Below, piece after piece: positions 16,210-25,917 of a DNA stretch of 64,000 nt. The DNA is from PALSA-278 sp963760285. GTDB taxonomy: Bacteria > Acidobacteriota > Terriglobia > Acidiferrales > UBA7541. The stretch is from NCBI GenBank assembly GCA_963760285.1, contig CAVXCI010000001.1, positions 1,302,001 to 1,366,000 on the forward strand. Direction: 5' to 3'. The notes beneath the pieces are model-generated. The model was not told where the DNA came from. It was given only the letters and a program-made list of their open reading frames with translations, and made no database searches. The position numbers were made by a program, and so were the translations under genes. The number at the start of each line of letters is the position of its first letter. Position 1 is the first letter of the stretch.

Positions 16210-18503
16210 ATGATGGAAGACCGGAACCGATTGAGGCTCCACGACCGTCATGCGGATAGCCCCGTGGCCATTCTGCCTGCGGAAACCTATCTTCCCGGCG
16301 AGGGTTTCAGCCGGCGTGAACCGCATCTGCTGGATTACCTGGTCATTTTGCGCAAGCACCAATGGTTGATCCTCACCTTTCTGGTGACCGTGGTTACGAT
16401 TGTCACCATCGCTTCTTTCGGATGCGTCCGATCTATGTAGCTACGGCGCGCGTGGAGATTGACCGCGAGAACAGCAATCTCACTCCCTTCCAGGAAAACA
16501 GCGACGACGAAATCATAGACCTGGATAATTACATTGATACCCAGGTAAAGATCCTCAGCAGCGAGACACTGGCCCTGCAAACCATCAAGTCGCTGGATCT
16601 GGGGCGCTTCCCGGAATTCGGCGGCCATTCGCTGACGCTGGGGAATTCATCCGCCGGTCCGCAGAGGCGTCCCGCCATTCTCGGCGCGTTCCTTGGTTCC
16701 CTCAGTGTTAAACACCTTCCGCAGAGCCGCCTGATTGAGGTGTCCTATGAAGCGCAGGATCCCCAGCTGGCGGCGCAGATCGTCAACGCGCATCTGCAGA
16801 ACTTCATCGAGTTGAACTTCCGCAGCCGCTACGACGCGGCCATGCAGGCCTCCAACTGGCTTTCCTCCGAACTGGAGGAATTGCGCGTCAAAATGGAAGC
16901 CTCCGAAAACGCGCGCATTCAGTATGAGAAGGACAATCAGATTTGGAACGTGGATGAGAAGGCCAACATCACCACCCAGAAGCTGGCTGATCTCAGCAAG
17001 GACTTAACCGAGGCGCAGGAAGACCTGCTGCAAAAGGAAGCGGTATACCAGATGGCGCATTCCGGAAATATTGACGCCCTTCCGGCATTGCGCGACAGCG
17101 TCCTGATTCAGCAACTGATCACTCGGAAGTCTGATTTGGATCAGCAGTATGCCGACGCGGTCACCCAATTCGGCCCGAACTATCCCCGCGTCCAGCGCCT
17201 GGAGGCGCAGCGCAAGGAACTGGATCAGACCATCAGCCAGGAAAAGAGGGACGTTGTCGCCCGGATTGATTCGGACTACCGCGCTTCCCAGGCGCGAGTC
17301 AATCTGCTCTCCCAGGCGTTGGATAAGCAAAAAACCGAATCCAATGACATGGCAGCCAAGTTGGTTGAATACAATGTCCTCAAGCATGACGAAGAAGGCA
17401 ACAAGCAGCTTTACGACGGGCTCCTGCAGAAGCTAAAGGAAGCCGGCATCAGCGCGGGGCTGCGTTCCAGCAACATTCGAGTTGTGGATCCGGCCCTGAC
17501 TCCAACGCATCCAGACCGCCCGCAGAAAGGCCGGAATATCCTTCTGGCGCTGCTGGTGGGCCTTGTCGGCGGAGTAGGACTGGCTTTCTTCCGCGAGTAT
17601 TTGGATAACACGGTGAAATCGCCGGACGATATCGAAGCGCTCACCGGCCTTCCATCACTGGCGGTGGTACCCGCTTTCGCTTCCCTGGCAGTGCAGGGAA
17701 AACTGCTCACGGAAAAAACGGAAGGGAGTGCGGGCACAGCCAGGGACGTGGCCATGGCCTCGCACATGCTGCCTCGGTCTCCGGTCTCCGAGGCATTCCG
17801 CGCCATGCGCACGTCTTTGCTGCTGTCGCAGGCAGAACACCCGCCGCAGGTGATCCTGGTCACCAGCGCGCTGCCGCGTGAAGGCAAGACAACTGCCGCC
17901 GTGAACCTGGCCGTCACCCTGGCCCAGTTGGGTGACCGAACTCTTCTGGTGGATTCAGACCTGCGCAAGCCTGGCGTGCGCCGCGCGCTGGGTCTCTCGC
18001 CCACCAGCGAAGTGGGGCTTAGTTCATATCTTGCGGGCGTGGCTTCGCTGAATGATGCATCGCTCACCCATCCAGTGATAGAAAATCTCGTCGCCATGCC
18101 CACGGGCCCCGTTCCGCCGAATCCGGCAGACCTGCTTTCTTCCCACCGGATGCGCGACGCCATTGAACAGCTCCGCGAACGTTATAAGTTTATCGTCATA
18201 GACTCGCCGCCCATCATGGCCGCAACGGATGCGGTGATCCTTTCCGCGCTCACGGATGGCGTGATTCTTGTCGTCCGCAGCGGCGAAACTCCCAAAGAGG
18301 CCTTCACGCGCTGCCGGGAATTGCTGGCGGCCGTGAACAGCCGCGTCCTGGGGGTGGTTCTCAACGCCGTGGATGCCAGCAGCTCAAACTACTACTATTC
18401 CTACCGCTATTATCCCTACGCTTACGGTTATGGAGAAGGATACGGCTATGGGGAGGACTCTGAAACCGGAACAAAAGAGTCCGCCCGGCGCTCTGCTCTC
18501 TAG
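16210..18503 (+). CDS. Wzc-like chain-length determinant / BY-kinase, frameshifted
   Basis: Two overlapping frames together encode one protein of about 760 residues. The first (16210-16440) gives the N-terminus and first transmembrane helix (LVILRKHQWLILTFLVTVV, then TIVTIASF). The second continues from about 16420 as RMRPIYVATARVEIDREN. One base is missing between them. The rest has the Wzz domain with coiled coils, the second transmembrane helix (NILLALLVGLVGGVGLAFF) and a BY-kinase: Walker A PREGKTTAAV, Walker A' LLVDSDLRKPG, Walker B FIVIDSPP. A Tyr-rich tail (NYYYSYRYYPYAYGYGEGYG) is the autophosphorylation cluster. It controls export with the Wza-like protein. If the break is real, the kinase part lacks its normal N-terminus. 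Confidence 0.85.
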
Positions 18504-18518
18504 CGCAAGGGAAAAAAC

Positions 18519-19553
18519 ATGCGATTCCTAATTACTGGCGGCGCTGGTTTTATCGGCTCGCACCTCGCGGAGGCTCTTCTTGCGCGTGGCGAGCAGGTTC
18601 TTGTCCTCGATGACCTTTCCACGGGCAGCGTTGAGAATATTCGCCACCTGAAGAATCACGAACGGTTTGGTTATGTTTTCGAGGGCCTTCAGAACCGCCA
18701 GATTCTCGCGGAGTTGGTGGACGAATCCGACGTTATCTTCCATTTGGCGGCCGCCGTCGGCGTGCGCCTGATCGTCCAAAGCCCGGTGCATACCATCGAA
18801 ACCAACGTGCACGGCACCCAGTTCGTCCTGGACGCGGCCTGCAAGAAGCGCAAGCTGGTTTTTCTGGCATCTACTTCCGAAGTCTATGGCAAAGCCGCCA
18901 AGGTTCCTTTCCGCGAGGAGGATGACCTGGTGTTGGGGCCAACCTCCAAGGGCCGCTGGAGCTATGCCGCTTCCAAGGCGCTGGATGAATTTTTGGCGCT
19001 GGCGTATTGGAAGGAAAAACAATTGCCGGTCGTGATTGTGCGTTTCTTCAATACGGTAGGACCACGGCAGACCGGGCGTTACGGCATGGTCTTGCCCAGC
19101 TTTGTCAGCCAGGCGCTGGACGGCAAGCCATTGACGGTTTTTGGGACCGGCCAGCAGACGCGATGCTTTTGCGACGTGCAAGACGCGGTGGAAGCGGCCA
19201 TCCGGCTGGCGGGTACAGACCGGGCTGTCGGGCAAGTCGTGAATGTTGGGAGCACGAAGGAAATCACCATCCATGGTCTCGCGGAGTTGGTGAAAGAACG
19301 TGCTGCCAGTCCTTCGCCGATTACCTTCGTGCCCTACGACCGCGCCTACGAACCGGGCTTTGAGGACATGCCACGCCGCGTGCCCTGCATCGAAAAACTG
19401 GAAGCGCTTACAGGATTTTCCCCCGCTATTACTCTTTCTGAAAGCGTGGATCGGGTGATTTTCGATTGCCGTTCCAGTAAGAATGCCGGACTGTCACAAG
19501 GCGCGGTACATGCAGACACTCGCCCCGCCGGGCAGTCCCAGCCCGTCCCGTGA
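18519..19553 (+). CDS. NAD-dependent sugar epimerase/dehydratase (extended SDR)
   Basis: A 344-residue extended short-chain dehydrogenase. The N-terminal Rossmann motif is ITGGAGFIGSHL (GxxGxxG), an acidic pair DDLSTG binds the NAD ribose, and the catalytic triad is visible as ASTSEVYG and YAASK. The segment AAVGVRLIVQSPVHTIETN is typical of UDP-glucuronate decarboxylase and UDP-glucose 4-epimerase-like enzymes. The natural substrate is a nucleotide sugar for the surrounding polysaccharide locus; exact specificity is not decidable. The last 20 residues are low-complexity. It lies 15 bases after the kinase gene. Confidence 0.88.
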   Translation: MRFLITGGAGFIGSHLAEALLARGEQVLVLDDLSTGSVENIRHLKNHERFGYVFEGLQNRQILAELVDESDVIFHLAAAVGVRLIVQSPVHTIETNVHGTQFVLDAACKKRKLVFLASTSEVYGKAAKVPFREEDDLVLGPTSKGRWSYAASKALDEFLALAYWKEKQLPVVIVRFFNTVGPRQTGRYGMVLPSFVSQALDGKPLTVFGTGQQTRCFCDVQDAVEAAIRLAGTDRAVGQVVNVGSTKEITIHGLAELVKERAASPSPITFVPYDRAYEPGFEDMPRRVPCIEKLEALTGFSPAITLSESVDRVIFDCRSSKNAGLSQGAVHADTRPAGQSQPVP

Positions 19554-19628
19554 AACGATTTCGATGCATCACCCCGCTTTGCAGTGCCGCGCCTCATCGA
19601 ATATCCGGTTGTCCGGAAACTTTCGCCG

Positions 19629-20372
19629 ATGCGGAGTTCTTCCGTGACCACTGACATCCATGGCGCCGAGGCGTTTGCGTATTCCGGAACGGAACTGGAC
19701 GCCATGTCGGAGGCCAAGCATTACTATCGTTGGATCATCCGCCAGTTCGCGCCGTTTGCCGGGCAAAATGTCCTCGAAGTCGGCGCCGGAGCCGGCACCT
19801 TCGCCAGCCATCTGGTTGCAGCGCTCCCCGATGGAAATCGGCGCTTCACTCTTCTGGAACCCGCGGAGAACCTCTTCCCGGAATTGGAAGAGCGTTTCCG
19901 CGCGCAGGCAAACGTCACCGCCCTACATGGTGATTTGCAGATGCACGCGGGCAATTTGAAGGTGGACACCGCCATCCTGGTGAACGTGCTTGAACACGTG
20001 GAGGACGACGCCGCCTGTCTTTCTCTGCTTCATAGCATTCTTGAGCCGGGCGGTTATTTGCTAGTCTTTGTCCCTGCGGTACCGGCTCTTTATGGTTCCC
20101 TGGACGCGGCATTCGATCATTTTCGCCGTTACACCCGCGGCGATCTGAGCCGGAAATTGCGCCAGGCCGGCTTTGAGATCAAGAAGATGCGATTCATGAA
20201 TTTGCCGGGAGTGGGGGCATGGTTCTTTCAGGGAAAAATCCTGCGGCGCAGGACGCTGCGTTCCTCCGCTGTGCGTTTTTATGATCGGTGGGTGATCCGG
20301 CCATGGTCCCGCTGTGAAGACATTTGGGAGCCGCCCATCGGGCAGAACCTCCTCGCCGTGGCTAGAAAATGA
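19629..20372 (+). CDS. Class I SAM-dependent methyltransferase
   Basis: A 247-residue methyltransferase of the Methyltransf_23/UbiE-like type. Motif I is NVLEVGAGAGTFASHL, motif II FTLLEPAENLF, and the post-motif ILVNVLEHVEDDAACLSLLH is clear. The C-terminal half (FDHFRRYTRGDLSRKLRQAG) is common in methyltransferases from glycan loci. A GTG start at 19584 is possible, but the ATG at 19629 has GGAAA upstream and gives a more usual length. It overlaps the next gene in an ATGA. Likely a sugar or lipid-carrier O-methyltransferase. Confidence 0.82.
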   Translation: MRSSSVTTDIHGAEAFAYSGTELDAMSEAKHYYRWIIRQFAPFAGQNVLEVGAGAGTFASHLVAALPDGNRRFTLLEPAENLFPELEERFRAQANVTALHGDLQMHAGNLKVDTAILVNVLEHVEDDAACLSLLHSILEPGGYLLVFVPAVPALYGSLDAAFDHFRRYTRGDLSRKLRQAGFEIKKMRFMNLPGVGAWFFQGKILRRRTLRSSAVRFYDRWVIRPWSRCEDIWEPPIGQNLLAVARK

Positions 20373-21862
20373 GCTCGCCATCCTCTAGCACGTACATCCC
20401 GGCTTCAGCGCCCCGGCGAGTGGGTATTTGGGCGCGCGTCAGCAACGCGGAAAAACTTTTTATTTTTCTGTTCCTGCTCACATTGCCGCTTCTGAATCCC
20501 TGGGTACGCGGCGATGGCGTGGGTTACTACGCCTATGCGCGCGCTCCGCTGATTCAGCGAAACCTGCATTTTGAAAATGACTGGCGTCATGCTGACGTGG
20601 CGTTTCGCATGAACCGTTTCGATGCCGCCGGCAACATCCTGCCGGGCCAATACACGCGAACCGGACATCTCGACAACCATTTCACGGCGGGGCCTGCGCT
20701 GTTGTGGTTGCCATTCCTGGCGCTGACACATGCTGGCGTTCTTGCCACCAATGCACTGGGCGCGCATATACCCGCCGATGGCTTCTCGCGCCCCTATCGT
20801 ATTGCCATGGCCTTCGGGACAGCTCTCTGCGGTTTTCTGGCGCTCTGGCTGTCTTATCGTGTGGCGCGAAAATACGTACCGGAATTCTGGGCAGCTGCAA
20901 GCACACTGGCCATTTGGTTTGGCACGTCCTTGATTGTTTACATGTACTTCAATCCATCGTGGGCGCATGCGCAGTCCGCGTTCGTCGTCGCTCTTTTCCT
21001 GTTCTATTGGGATCGCACGCGCAATTCCCGAACGCTCCGTCAATGGTTCGTGCTGGGATTGCTGGGCGGCCTGATGACCGACGTCTATTACCCCAACGCG
21101 CTGGCCATGCTGTTGCCCCTGGTGGAATCGGCTGCGGCCGTACTGGCTGTTCGTCAGATGGCGCATGTCGCAACTTCTATTGGGAAGTTATTCGCGGATA
21201 ATTCCATCTGCGGTCTGGGATTCGTGATCGCGCTATTTCCCACGTTCATCACACGAGAAATCGTCTATGGCAATCCGTTTGCGCTGGGTTCCTACACCAG
21301 CAGCCCGTGGAACTGGACTTCGCCGGCTGTTGTCTCCGTACTGTTTTCCGCGGACCACGGTCTATTCAGCTGGACGCCGCTCATTATGCTCAGCGTGATC
21401 GGGATGTTTCTGGTATGGCGGCGTGACCGGATTCTCTCCGCTGGAATGCTGTTGGTTTTCTTCGCCTACCTCTATCTGATTGGGAGCTTTCCCACCTGGG
21501 ATGGCATTTCTTCATTTGGAAGCCGTTTCTTCGTTTCGCTCACCCCACTTTTCTTAATTGGTCTCGCAGTTTTGTGTTCCAGAATTGCCGCGCTCGTTTC
21601 CTTGGTCGGTCGGGCCGTCCCGGTGACGGCCCTCGCGTTGCTGGTACTGTGGAATCTCGGCATGGTCTTTCAGTGGGGTACGCATTTGATTCCTCCGCGC
21701 GGTCCTATCTCCTGGAGCAAAATGGCCTACAATCAGGTGGCCGTGGTTCCCGTGCGCGCGGGGGGCATTCTTGAACGCTATTTCGTGAATCGCAAGGACC
21801 TAATGGGCCGGATCGAGCAACAGGATGTGGATCAATTGAAGAAAGACCACGAACAGGAGTAG
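20369..21862 (+). CDS. Polytopic membrane glycosyltransferase-like protein
   Basis: The 497-residue protein has about eleven hydrophobic segments and resembles the PMT/ArnT-like GT-C class. The first luminal loop has DGVGYYAYARAPL, where the D-G-x-x-Y motif after helix 1 recalls the GT-C catalytic acid. Other features are a YPNALAMLLPL segment and a loop with GNPFALGSYTSSPW. These enzymes use polyprenyl-phosphate sugars at the periplasmic face. Function beyond that is not assignable. It starts inside the previous stop codon (ATGA). Confidence 0.7.
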   Translation: MSSPSSSTYIPASAPRRVGIWARVSNAEKLFIFLFLLTLPLLNPWVRGDGVGYYAYARAPLIQRNLHFENDWRHADVAFRMNRFDAAGNILPGQYTRTGHLDNHFTAGPALLWLPFLALTHAGVLATNALGAHIPADGFSRPYRIAMAFGTALCGFLALWLSYRVARKYVPEFWAAASTLAIWFGTSLIVYMYFNPSWAHAQSAFVVALFLFYWDRTRNSRTLRQWFVLGLLGGLMTDVYYPNALAMLLPLVESAAAVLAVRQMAHVATSIGKLFADNSICGLGFVIALFPTFITREIVYGNPFALGSYTSSPWNWTSPAVVSVLFSADHGLFSWTPLIMLSVIGMFLVWRRDRILSAGMLLVFFAYLYLIGSFPTWDGISSFGSRFFVSLTPLFLIGLAVLCSRIAALVSLVGRAVPVTALALLVLWNLGMVFQWGTHLIPPRGPISWSKMAYNQVAVVPVRAGGILERYFVNRKDLMGRIEQQDVDQLKKDHEQE

Positions 21863-21872
21863 CGGACTTAGA

Positions 21873-22727
21873 GTGGCCACGACAACCACCAAGGTTTTTC
21901 CCGTGCCTTCGATGGCGCGCCGCGTCGTCCCGCGCAGCCGATTTTTGGAAATCGACTTCGCGGAGCTCTGGCGCTTTCGCGAGCTGATCTATTTTCTCGT
22001 TTGGCGTGACGTGAAGGTTCGTTACAAACAGACGGTGATTGGCGCAAGCTGGGCCATTCTTCAGCCCTTCATGACCATGGTGGTTTTCAGCCTGTTCTTC
22101 GGCAAACTGGCAAAACTTCCGTCGAATGGGCTGCCCTATCCGATTTTTTATTACGCGGCTCTTTTGCCCTGGACCTACTTCGCCACGGCGCTCCAAACCA
22201 CCACCAACACCATGGTGGATCACCAAAGTGTCATCACCAAGGTCTACTTTCCCCGGCTCCTGCTTCCATTTTCCGCGGTTATTTCCGGATTGGTGGATTT
22301 TGCCATCAGCTTCGGATTCCTGCTGTGCATGATGGTGTATTACGGGATCCGCCCCGGAGCGGGATTCCTGCTTTTGCCGGTACTGGTGCTGCTGGAGATT
22401 TTGACGGCCTTGGCGGCGGGCCTTTGGCTTTCGGCGTTGAACGCCTTATACCGTGACGTCCGATATGTGATGCCGTTTCTGATTCAGTTCTGGCTCTTCG
22501 CATCGCCGGTTGCCTATCCCAGCAGCCTGGTCCCGGAGCGGTGGCGCTGGCTCTACGGCGTGAATCCCATGGCCGGAGTGATCGAAGGATTCCGATGGTC
22601 AGTGACGGGGCACGGCGAGGCTCCGGGCAAGATGGTCTTGGTGTCCGCAGCGGTTGTGCTGGTGGCTTTGGCGGGCGGGCTGGCCTATTTTCAAAGGATC
22701 GAAGGCACCATAGCCGACTTCGTATGA
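21873..22727 (+). CDS. ABC-2 type polysaccharide exporter permease (Wzm/TagG-like)
   Basis: This 284-residue inner-membrane protein is the permease half of a polysaccharide ABC exporter. It starts with a short amphipathic region (ELWRFRELIYFLVWRDVKVRYKQT) and the motif GASWAILQPFMTMVVFSLFFG, both signatures of the Wzm/TagG family. About six transmembrane helices follow, with FASPVAYPSSLVPERWRW and YGVNPMAGVIEGFRW near the end. The start is a GTG. Its ATP-binding partner follows after ten bases. The presence of this pair suggests that the glycan is finished in the cytoplasm and exported by ABC transport. Confidence 0.92.
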   Translation: MATTTTKVFPVPSMARRVVPRSRFLEIDFAELWRFRELIYFLVWRDVKVRYKQTVIGASWAILQPFMTMVVFSLFFGKLAKLPSNGLPYPIFYYAALLPWTYFATALQTTTNTMVDHQSVITKVYFPRLLLPFSAVISGLVDFAISFGFLLCMMVYYGIRPGAGFLLLPVLVLLEILTALAAGLWLSALNALYRDVRYVMPFLIQFWLFASPVAYPSSLVPERWRWLYGVNPMAGVIEGFRWSVTGHGEAPGKMVLVSAAVVLVALAGGLAYFQRIEGTIADFV

Positions 22728-22737
22728 GAAATCCCCA

Positions 22738-23973
22738 ATGAGCAATGCGGCCATTCAAACTCGCGGTCTCGGCAAACGCTACCGGGCTGGCGCGCTTCGG
22801 GGCCGCGGCTATTTGCGCGATACGATCATGGATTTGTTTCGCTCAGCTGGTCAAAAGCTCCAGCGGGGCTCTTCGGATGAATTTTGGGCTCTCCGCGATG
22901 TGGATTTGCGTGTTGGTAATGGCGAAGTACTCGGTGTAATCGGCCGCAACGGCGCCGGAAAGACGACGCTGCTGAAAATCCTTTCGCGCATCACGCGCCC
23001 CAGCAGCGGCGATGCGGAAATTCGCGGCCGCGTAGGCAGCCTGCTGGAAGTCGGCACGGGGTTTCACGCGGAATTAACGGGCCGTGAGAATACGTTTCTA
23101 AGCGGCGCGATTCTGGGCATGACCAAAAAGGAAATCAGCCGCAAGTTCGACGAGATTGTGGCCTTTGCCGAAATCGAACGGTTTATTGACATGCCGGTGA
23201 AGCACTATTCCAGCGGAATGTACGTCCGCCTGGCATTTGCCGTTGCAGCTCACCTGGAACCCGAGATCCTGCTGGTGGACGAAGTGCTGGCCGTGGGCGA
23301 CGTTGCCTTTCAGCGGAAGTGTCTGGGAAAAATGGGAGACGTATCGCGCACGGGCCGCACTATTCTCTTCGTCAGTCACAACATGGGCGCCATTGGCCAG
23401 CTCTGCCAGCGCTGCATTCTTCTTCACGATGGCCGCGTGGCAGACGATGGGCCTCCGAACCGTGTTGTTGGAGAGTACCTGAAAGCCTGTGTGGGAGGGG
23501 ATGGAATCAGCAGTGAAAACTGGGACCGTTTCGGCACGGGCCGCGTTCGCATCGGCAGTATTGAAGTTCTCGACGGCGAAGGAATTCGCTGCACCACCGC
23601 CTCCATGGGCCGTGAGCTTCGCCTGCGCATCGGCGGCGAAGCCGAGAGCCCGGAATTGCAGTTCTCCCTTTCCGTTCAGTTCGTAACCGCGGCGGGAATT
23701 CCCGCACTCTATCTTTACGATCAGTTTCGCAATTTTCGTCCCGGACAGGGAAATCGTTTCCTTATAGAATTGCGCGTTCCTCGCCTCCTTCTTATGCCCG
23801 GACTTTACTATTTGCACGTTTGGGTGGGCCGCGCGGGTATGGAGCACTACGACTACGTTAAGAATGCGGTGTCTTTCGACGTCATTCAGGGTGAATGGGT
23901 GCCCATCACCCTGCCCATAACCCATGAGCAAGGCCTGGTGTATGGCCCGCTCGAGGCCGAACAACTCCAATAG
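22738..23973 (+). CDS. Polysaccharide ABC exporter ATP-binding protein with Wzt C-terminal domain
   Basis: The 411-residue protein has an ATPase domain (residues 1-245) with Walker A GRNGAGKTT, signature YSSGMYVRLAF and Walker B ILLVDEVLAVGD. The linker LLEVGTGFHAELTGREN is specific to Wzt/TagH-type exporters. Residues 270-400 form a Wzt_C-type beta-sandwich, which in characterised systems recognises the glycan's terminal modification. Because many cap-recognising Wzt proteins work with methylated or phosphorylated chain ends, the FkbM and class I methyltransferases in this locus are plausible capping enzymes. Confidence 0.93.
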   Translation: MSNAAIQTRGLGKRYRAGALRGRGYLRDTIMDLFRSAGQKLQRGSSDEFWALRDVDLRVGNGEVLGVIGRNGAGKTTLLKILSRITRPSSGDAEIRGRVGSLLEVGTGFHAELTGRENTFLSGAILGMTKKEISRKFDEIVAFAEIERFIDMPVKHYSSGMYVRLAFAVAAHLEPEILLVDEVLAVGDVAFQRKCLGKMGDVSRTGRTILFVSHNMGAIGQLCQRCILLHDGRVADDGPPNRVVGEYLKACVGGDGISSENWDRFGTGRVRIGSIEVLDGEGIRCTTASMGRELRLRIGGEAESPELQFSLSVQFVTAAGIPALYLYDQFRNFRPGQGNRFLIELRVPRLLLMPGLYYLHVWVGRAGMEHYDYVKNAVSFDVIQGEWVPITLPITHEQGLVYGPLEAEQLQ

Positions 23974-24008
23974 GCGGCAATCGGAGTATTTTCTCCAGTC
24001 GCGCAATT

Positions 24009-25331
24009 ATGAGGATCGTTCACATCAGCTCGCATGATCGTTTCGGTGGAGCCGGGCGCGCGGCGTATCGCCTGCACGCGGGCTTACGGGCTCTCGGTTG
24101 CGATTCGCGGATGCTTGTTGGCACGCGTGATTCAGACGATCCGGAAGTTCACCTGTTTCGTCCGCCGTCTGATGCCGCCAGCCGTGTGATTCGTTTTGGC
24201 CGCCGCAAGAATCTGGCCGCCAGTCTGGCGCGGTATGGCGACACACGCCCCGCGGGAGCAGAATTGTTCAGCGATGATCGCAGTGAGCATGGGGCGGCGT
24301 TTCTGGCGCAAATTCCGTCTTGCGATGTGATCCATCTCCATTGGGTCGCCGGACTTTTTGACTATCGAGGCTTTCTCCCGGTTGCGGCGCGCCGCGCGCC
24401 CATTGTTTGGACTTTGCATGACATGAACCCGTTCACCGGCGGCTGTCACTACGATAGAGAGTGTGGCCGCTTCGGCGAAATGTGTGGGCGCTGTCCACAG
24501 CTTGGTTCTCATGATGCCAATGATTTGTCGCGGTCTGTCTGGAAGCGCAAGCATAGGGCTCTCGCCGATCTTCCGGCGGGCAGCCTGAGTGTTGTCACGC
24601 CGAGCCGCTGGCTGGCGAATGAAGCGCGGCGAAGCACGCTTCTGGGGGACATCCCCGTTTCGGTAATTCCCAGCGGCCTGGACGTGGAAGCCTTCGCGCC
24701 ACGTGAAAAAATATGCGCGCGCACGATGCTGGGAATTCCGGCGGATGCGAAAGTGGTTCTATTCGTGGCGCAGTGGGTGGGAGAGCCTCGCAAGGGATTT
24801 GCGCTGCTCGCGGAGGCAATCGCGGCGATGGGTGGGGTCGAGAACCTGTTCCTTCTTTCGCTTGGGAAGTCCTCTGGCGCGCCGCCGCTTGCCATTCCCC
24901 ATCGCCATCTAGGCGCTGTCGAAAGCGAGCAGCTGCTTTCGCTCGTTTATAGCGCCGCTGATCTGTTCGTGCTGCCGTCGTTGCAGGACAATTTGCCGAA
25001 TACTCTTCTAGAGTCTCTGGCGTGTGGCACGCCGGTTGTGGCCTTTCGGTCGGGCGGCATTCCGGAAGTATTGCATGACCGCGTCACTGGCAGGCTGGCC
25101 GCGACGGGTGACGCTGTGTCTCTAAGGCAAGCAATCATTGAGATGCTGGATGATCCCGCACAATGCGCGAGAATGGGTGAAAATGGGCGGCGCCTGATTT
25201 TGGACAATCACACACTCCAATTTGCGGCGCAGCAGTATATTGAACTCTACACCGCCTTGCAGGAAGGGCGAGCCGCCCGAGATCAGTGGAGAAAATTGAA
25301 TGATTCCGGACTCTCTTCGCTCTCATTTTGA
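24009..25331 (+). CDS. GT4-family glycosyltransferase
   Basis: A 440-residue GT-B enzyme. The N-terminus VHISSHDRFGGAGRAAYRL is the usual acceptor-side glycine loop; the donor side shows IPSGLDVEAFAP, then FVAQWVGEPRKGFALL and the EX7E-type region SLQDNLPNTLLESLACGTP. A Cys cluster in the middle (GGCHYDRECGRFGEMCGRCPQL) could bind a metal and is typical of a WcaL-like subgroup. It transfers a sugar from a nucleotide donor; which one is unknown. Its last 32 bases overlap gmhA, implying coupled translation. Confidence 0.87.
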   Translation: MRIVHISSHDRFGGAGRAAYRLHAGLRALGCDSRMLVGTRDSDDPEVHLFRPPSDAASRVIRFGRRKNLAASLARYGDTRPAGAELFSDDRSEHGAAFLAQIPSCDVIHLHWVAGLFDYRGFLPVAARRAPIVWTLHDMNPFTGGCHYDRECGRFGEMCGRCPQLGSHDANDLSRSVWKRKHRALADLPAGSLSVVTPSRWLANEARRSTLLGDIPVSVIPSGLDVEAFAPREKICARTMLGIPADAKVVLFVAQWVGEPRKGFALLAEAIAAMGGVENLFLLSLGKSSGAPPLAIPHRHLGAVESEQLLSLVYSAADLFVLPSLQDNLPNTLLESLACGTPVVAFRSGGIPEVLHDRVTGRLAATGDAVSLRQAIIEMLDDPAQCARMGENGRRLILDNHTLQFAAQQYIELYTALQEGRAARDQWRKLNDSGLSSLSF

Positions 25332-25917
25332 GCAAACGCTGCGCGCTGGCGCGGAGCTTCGGCTGCGGTTGCTTGAGGGAGGATCCGACGTTCTGCTGAA
25401 GGCCACCGAGGCCGTGGCTTTCAGTTTGCGCCGTGGCGGCAAGTTGTTGCTCTTTGGGAATGGCGGCAGCGCCGCGGACGCGCAGCACATCGCCGCGGAA
25501 TTTGTATGCCGATTCAAAAAAACTCGCGACCCGCTCGCCGCGCTGGCGCTTACCACTGACACTTCGATTCTGACCGCCGTGGGCAATGATTACGGTTTCG
25601 ACCATATTTTTTCGAGACAGGTGCAGGCGTTGGGGTCGTCGCATGACATTGTGATAGCCATCAGCACCAGCGGCCGCTCGCCGAACATCCTGGCTGGTGT
25701 TCGTGCCGCGCGACAATCTGGCCTGCGCACTATCGGGCTCACTGGAGGCGATGGCGGGCGATTGGCGCGGCTTGCGGATATTCCCCTGATCGTCCCATCA
25801 AGAGATACGGCGCTGATTCAGGAATGCCACATTACAATGGGGCATTTGCTTTGCGAAGGCGTGGAGATGCTCATGAAACATGATAAACATTCCCGCTCTG
25901 GAGAAAAAAGGCGCTGA
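25300..25917 (+). CDS. gmhA: Phosphoheptose isomerase (GmhA, SIS domain)
   Basis: GmhA converts sedoheptulose 7-phosphate to D-glycero-D-manno-heptose 7-phosphate, the first step to nucleotide-activated heptose. The 205-residue protein matches the family length and has the SIS motifs LLLFGNGGSAADAQHIAAEF, IVIAISTSGRSPNI and ECHITMGHLLCE, where the E-C-H residues are active-site ligands. The other heptose genes (gmhB, hldE) are not in the window. Its presence inside the glycan locus suggests heptose is part of the exported polysaccharide. It overlaps both neighbours. Confidence 0.93.
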   Translation: MIPDSLRSHFEQTLRAGAELRLRLLEGGSDVLLKATEAVAFSLRRGGKLLLFGNGGSAADAQHIAAEFVCRFKKTRDPLAALALTTDTSILTAVGNDYGFDHIFSRQVQALGSSHDIVIAISTSGRSPNILAGVRAARQSGLRTIGLTGGDGGRLARLADIPLIVPSRDTALIQECHITMGHLLCEGVEMLMKHDKHSRSGEKRR

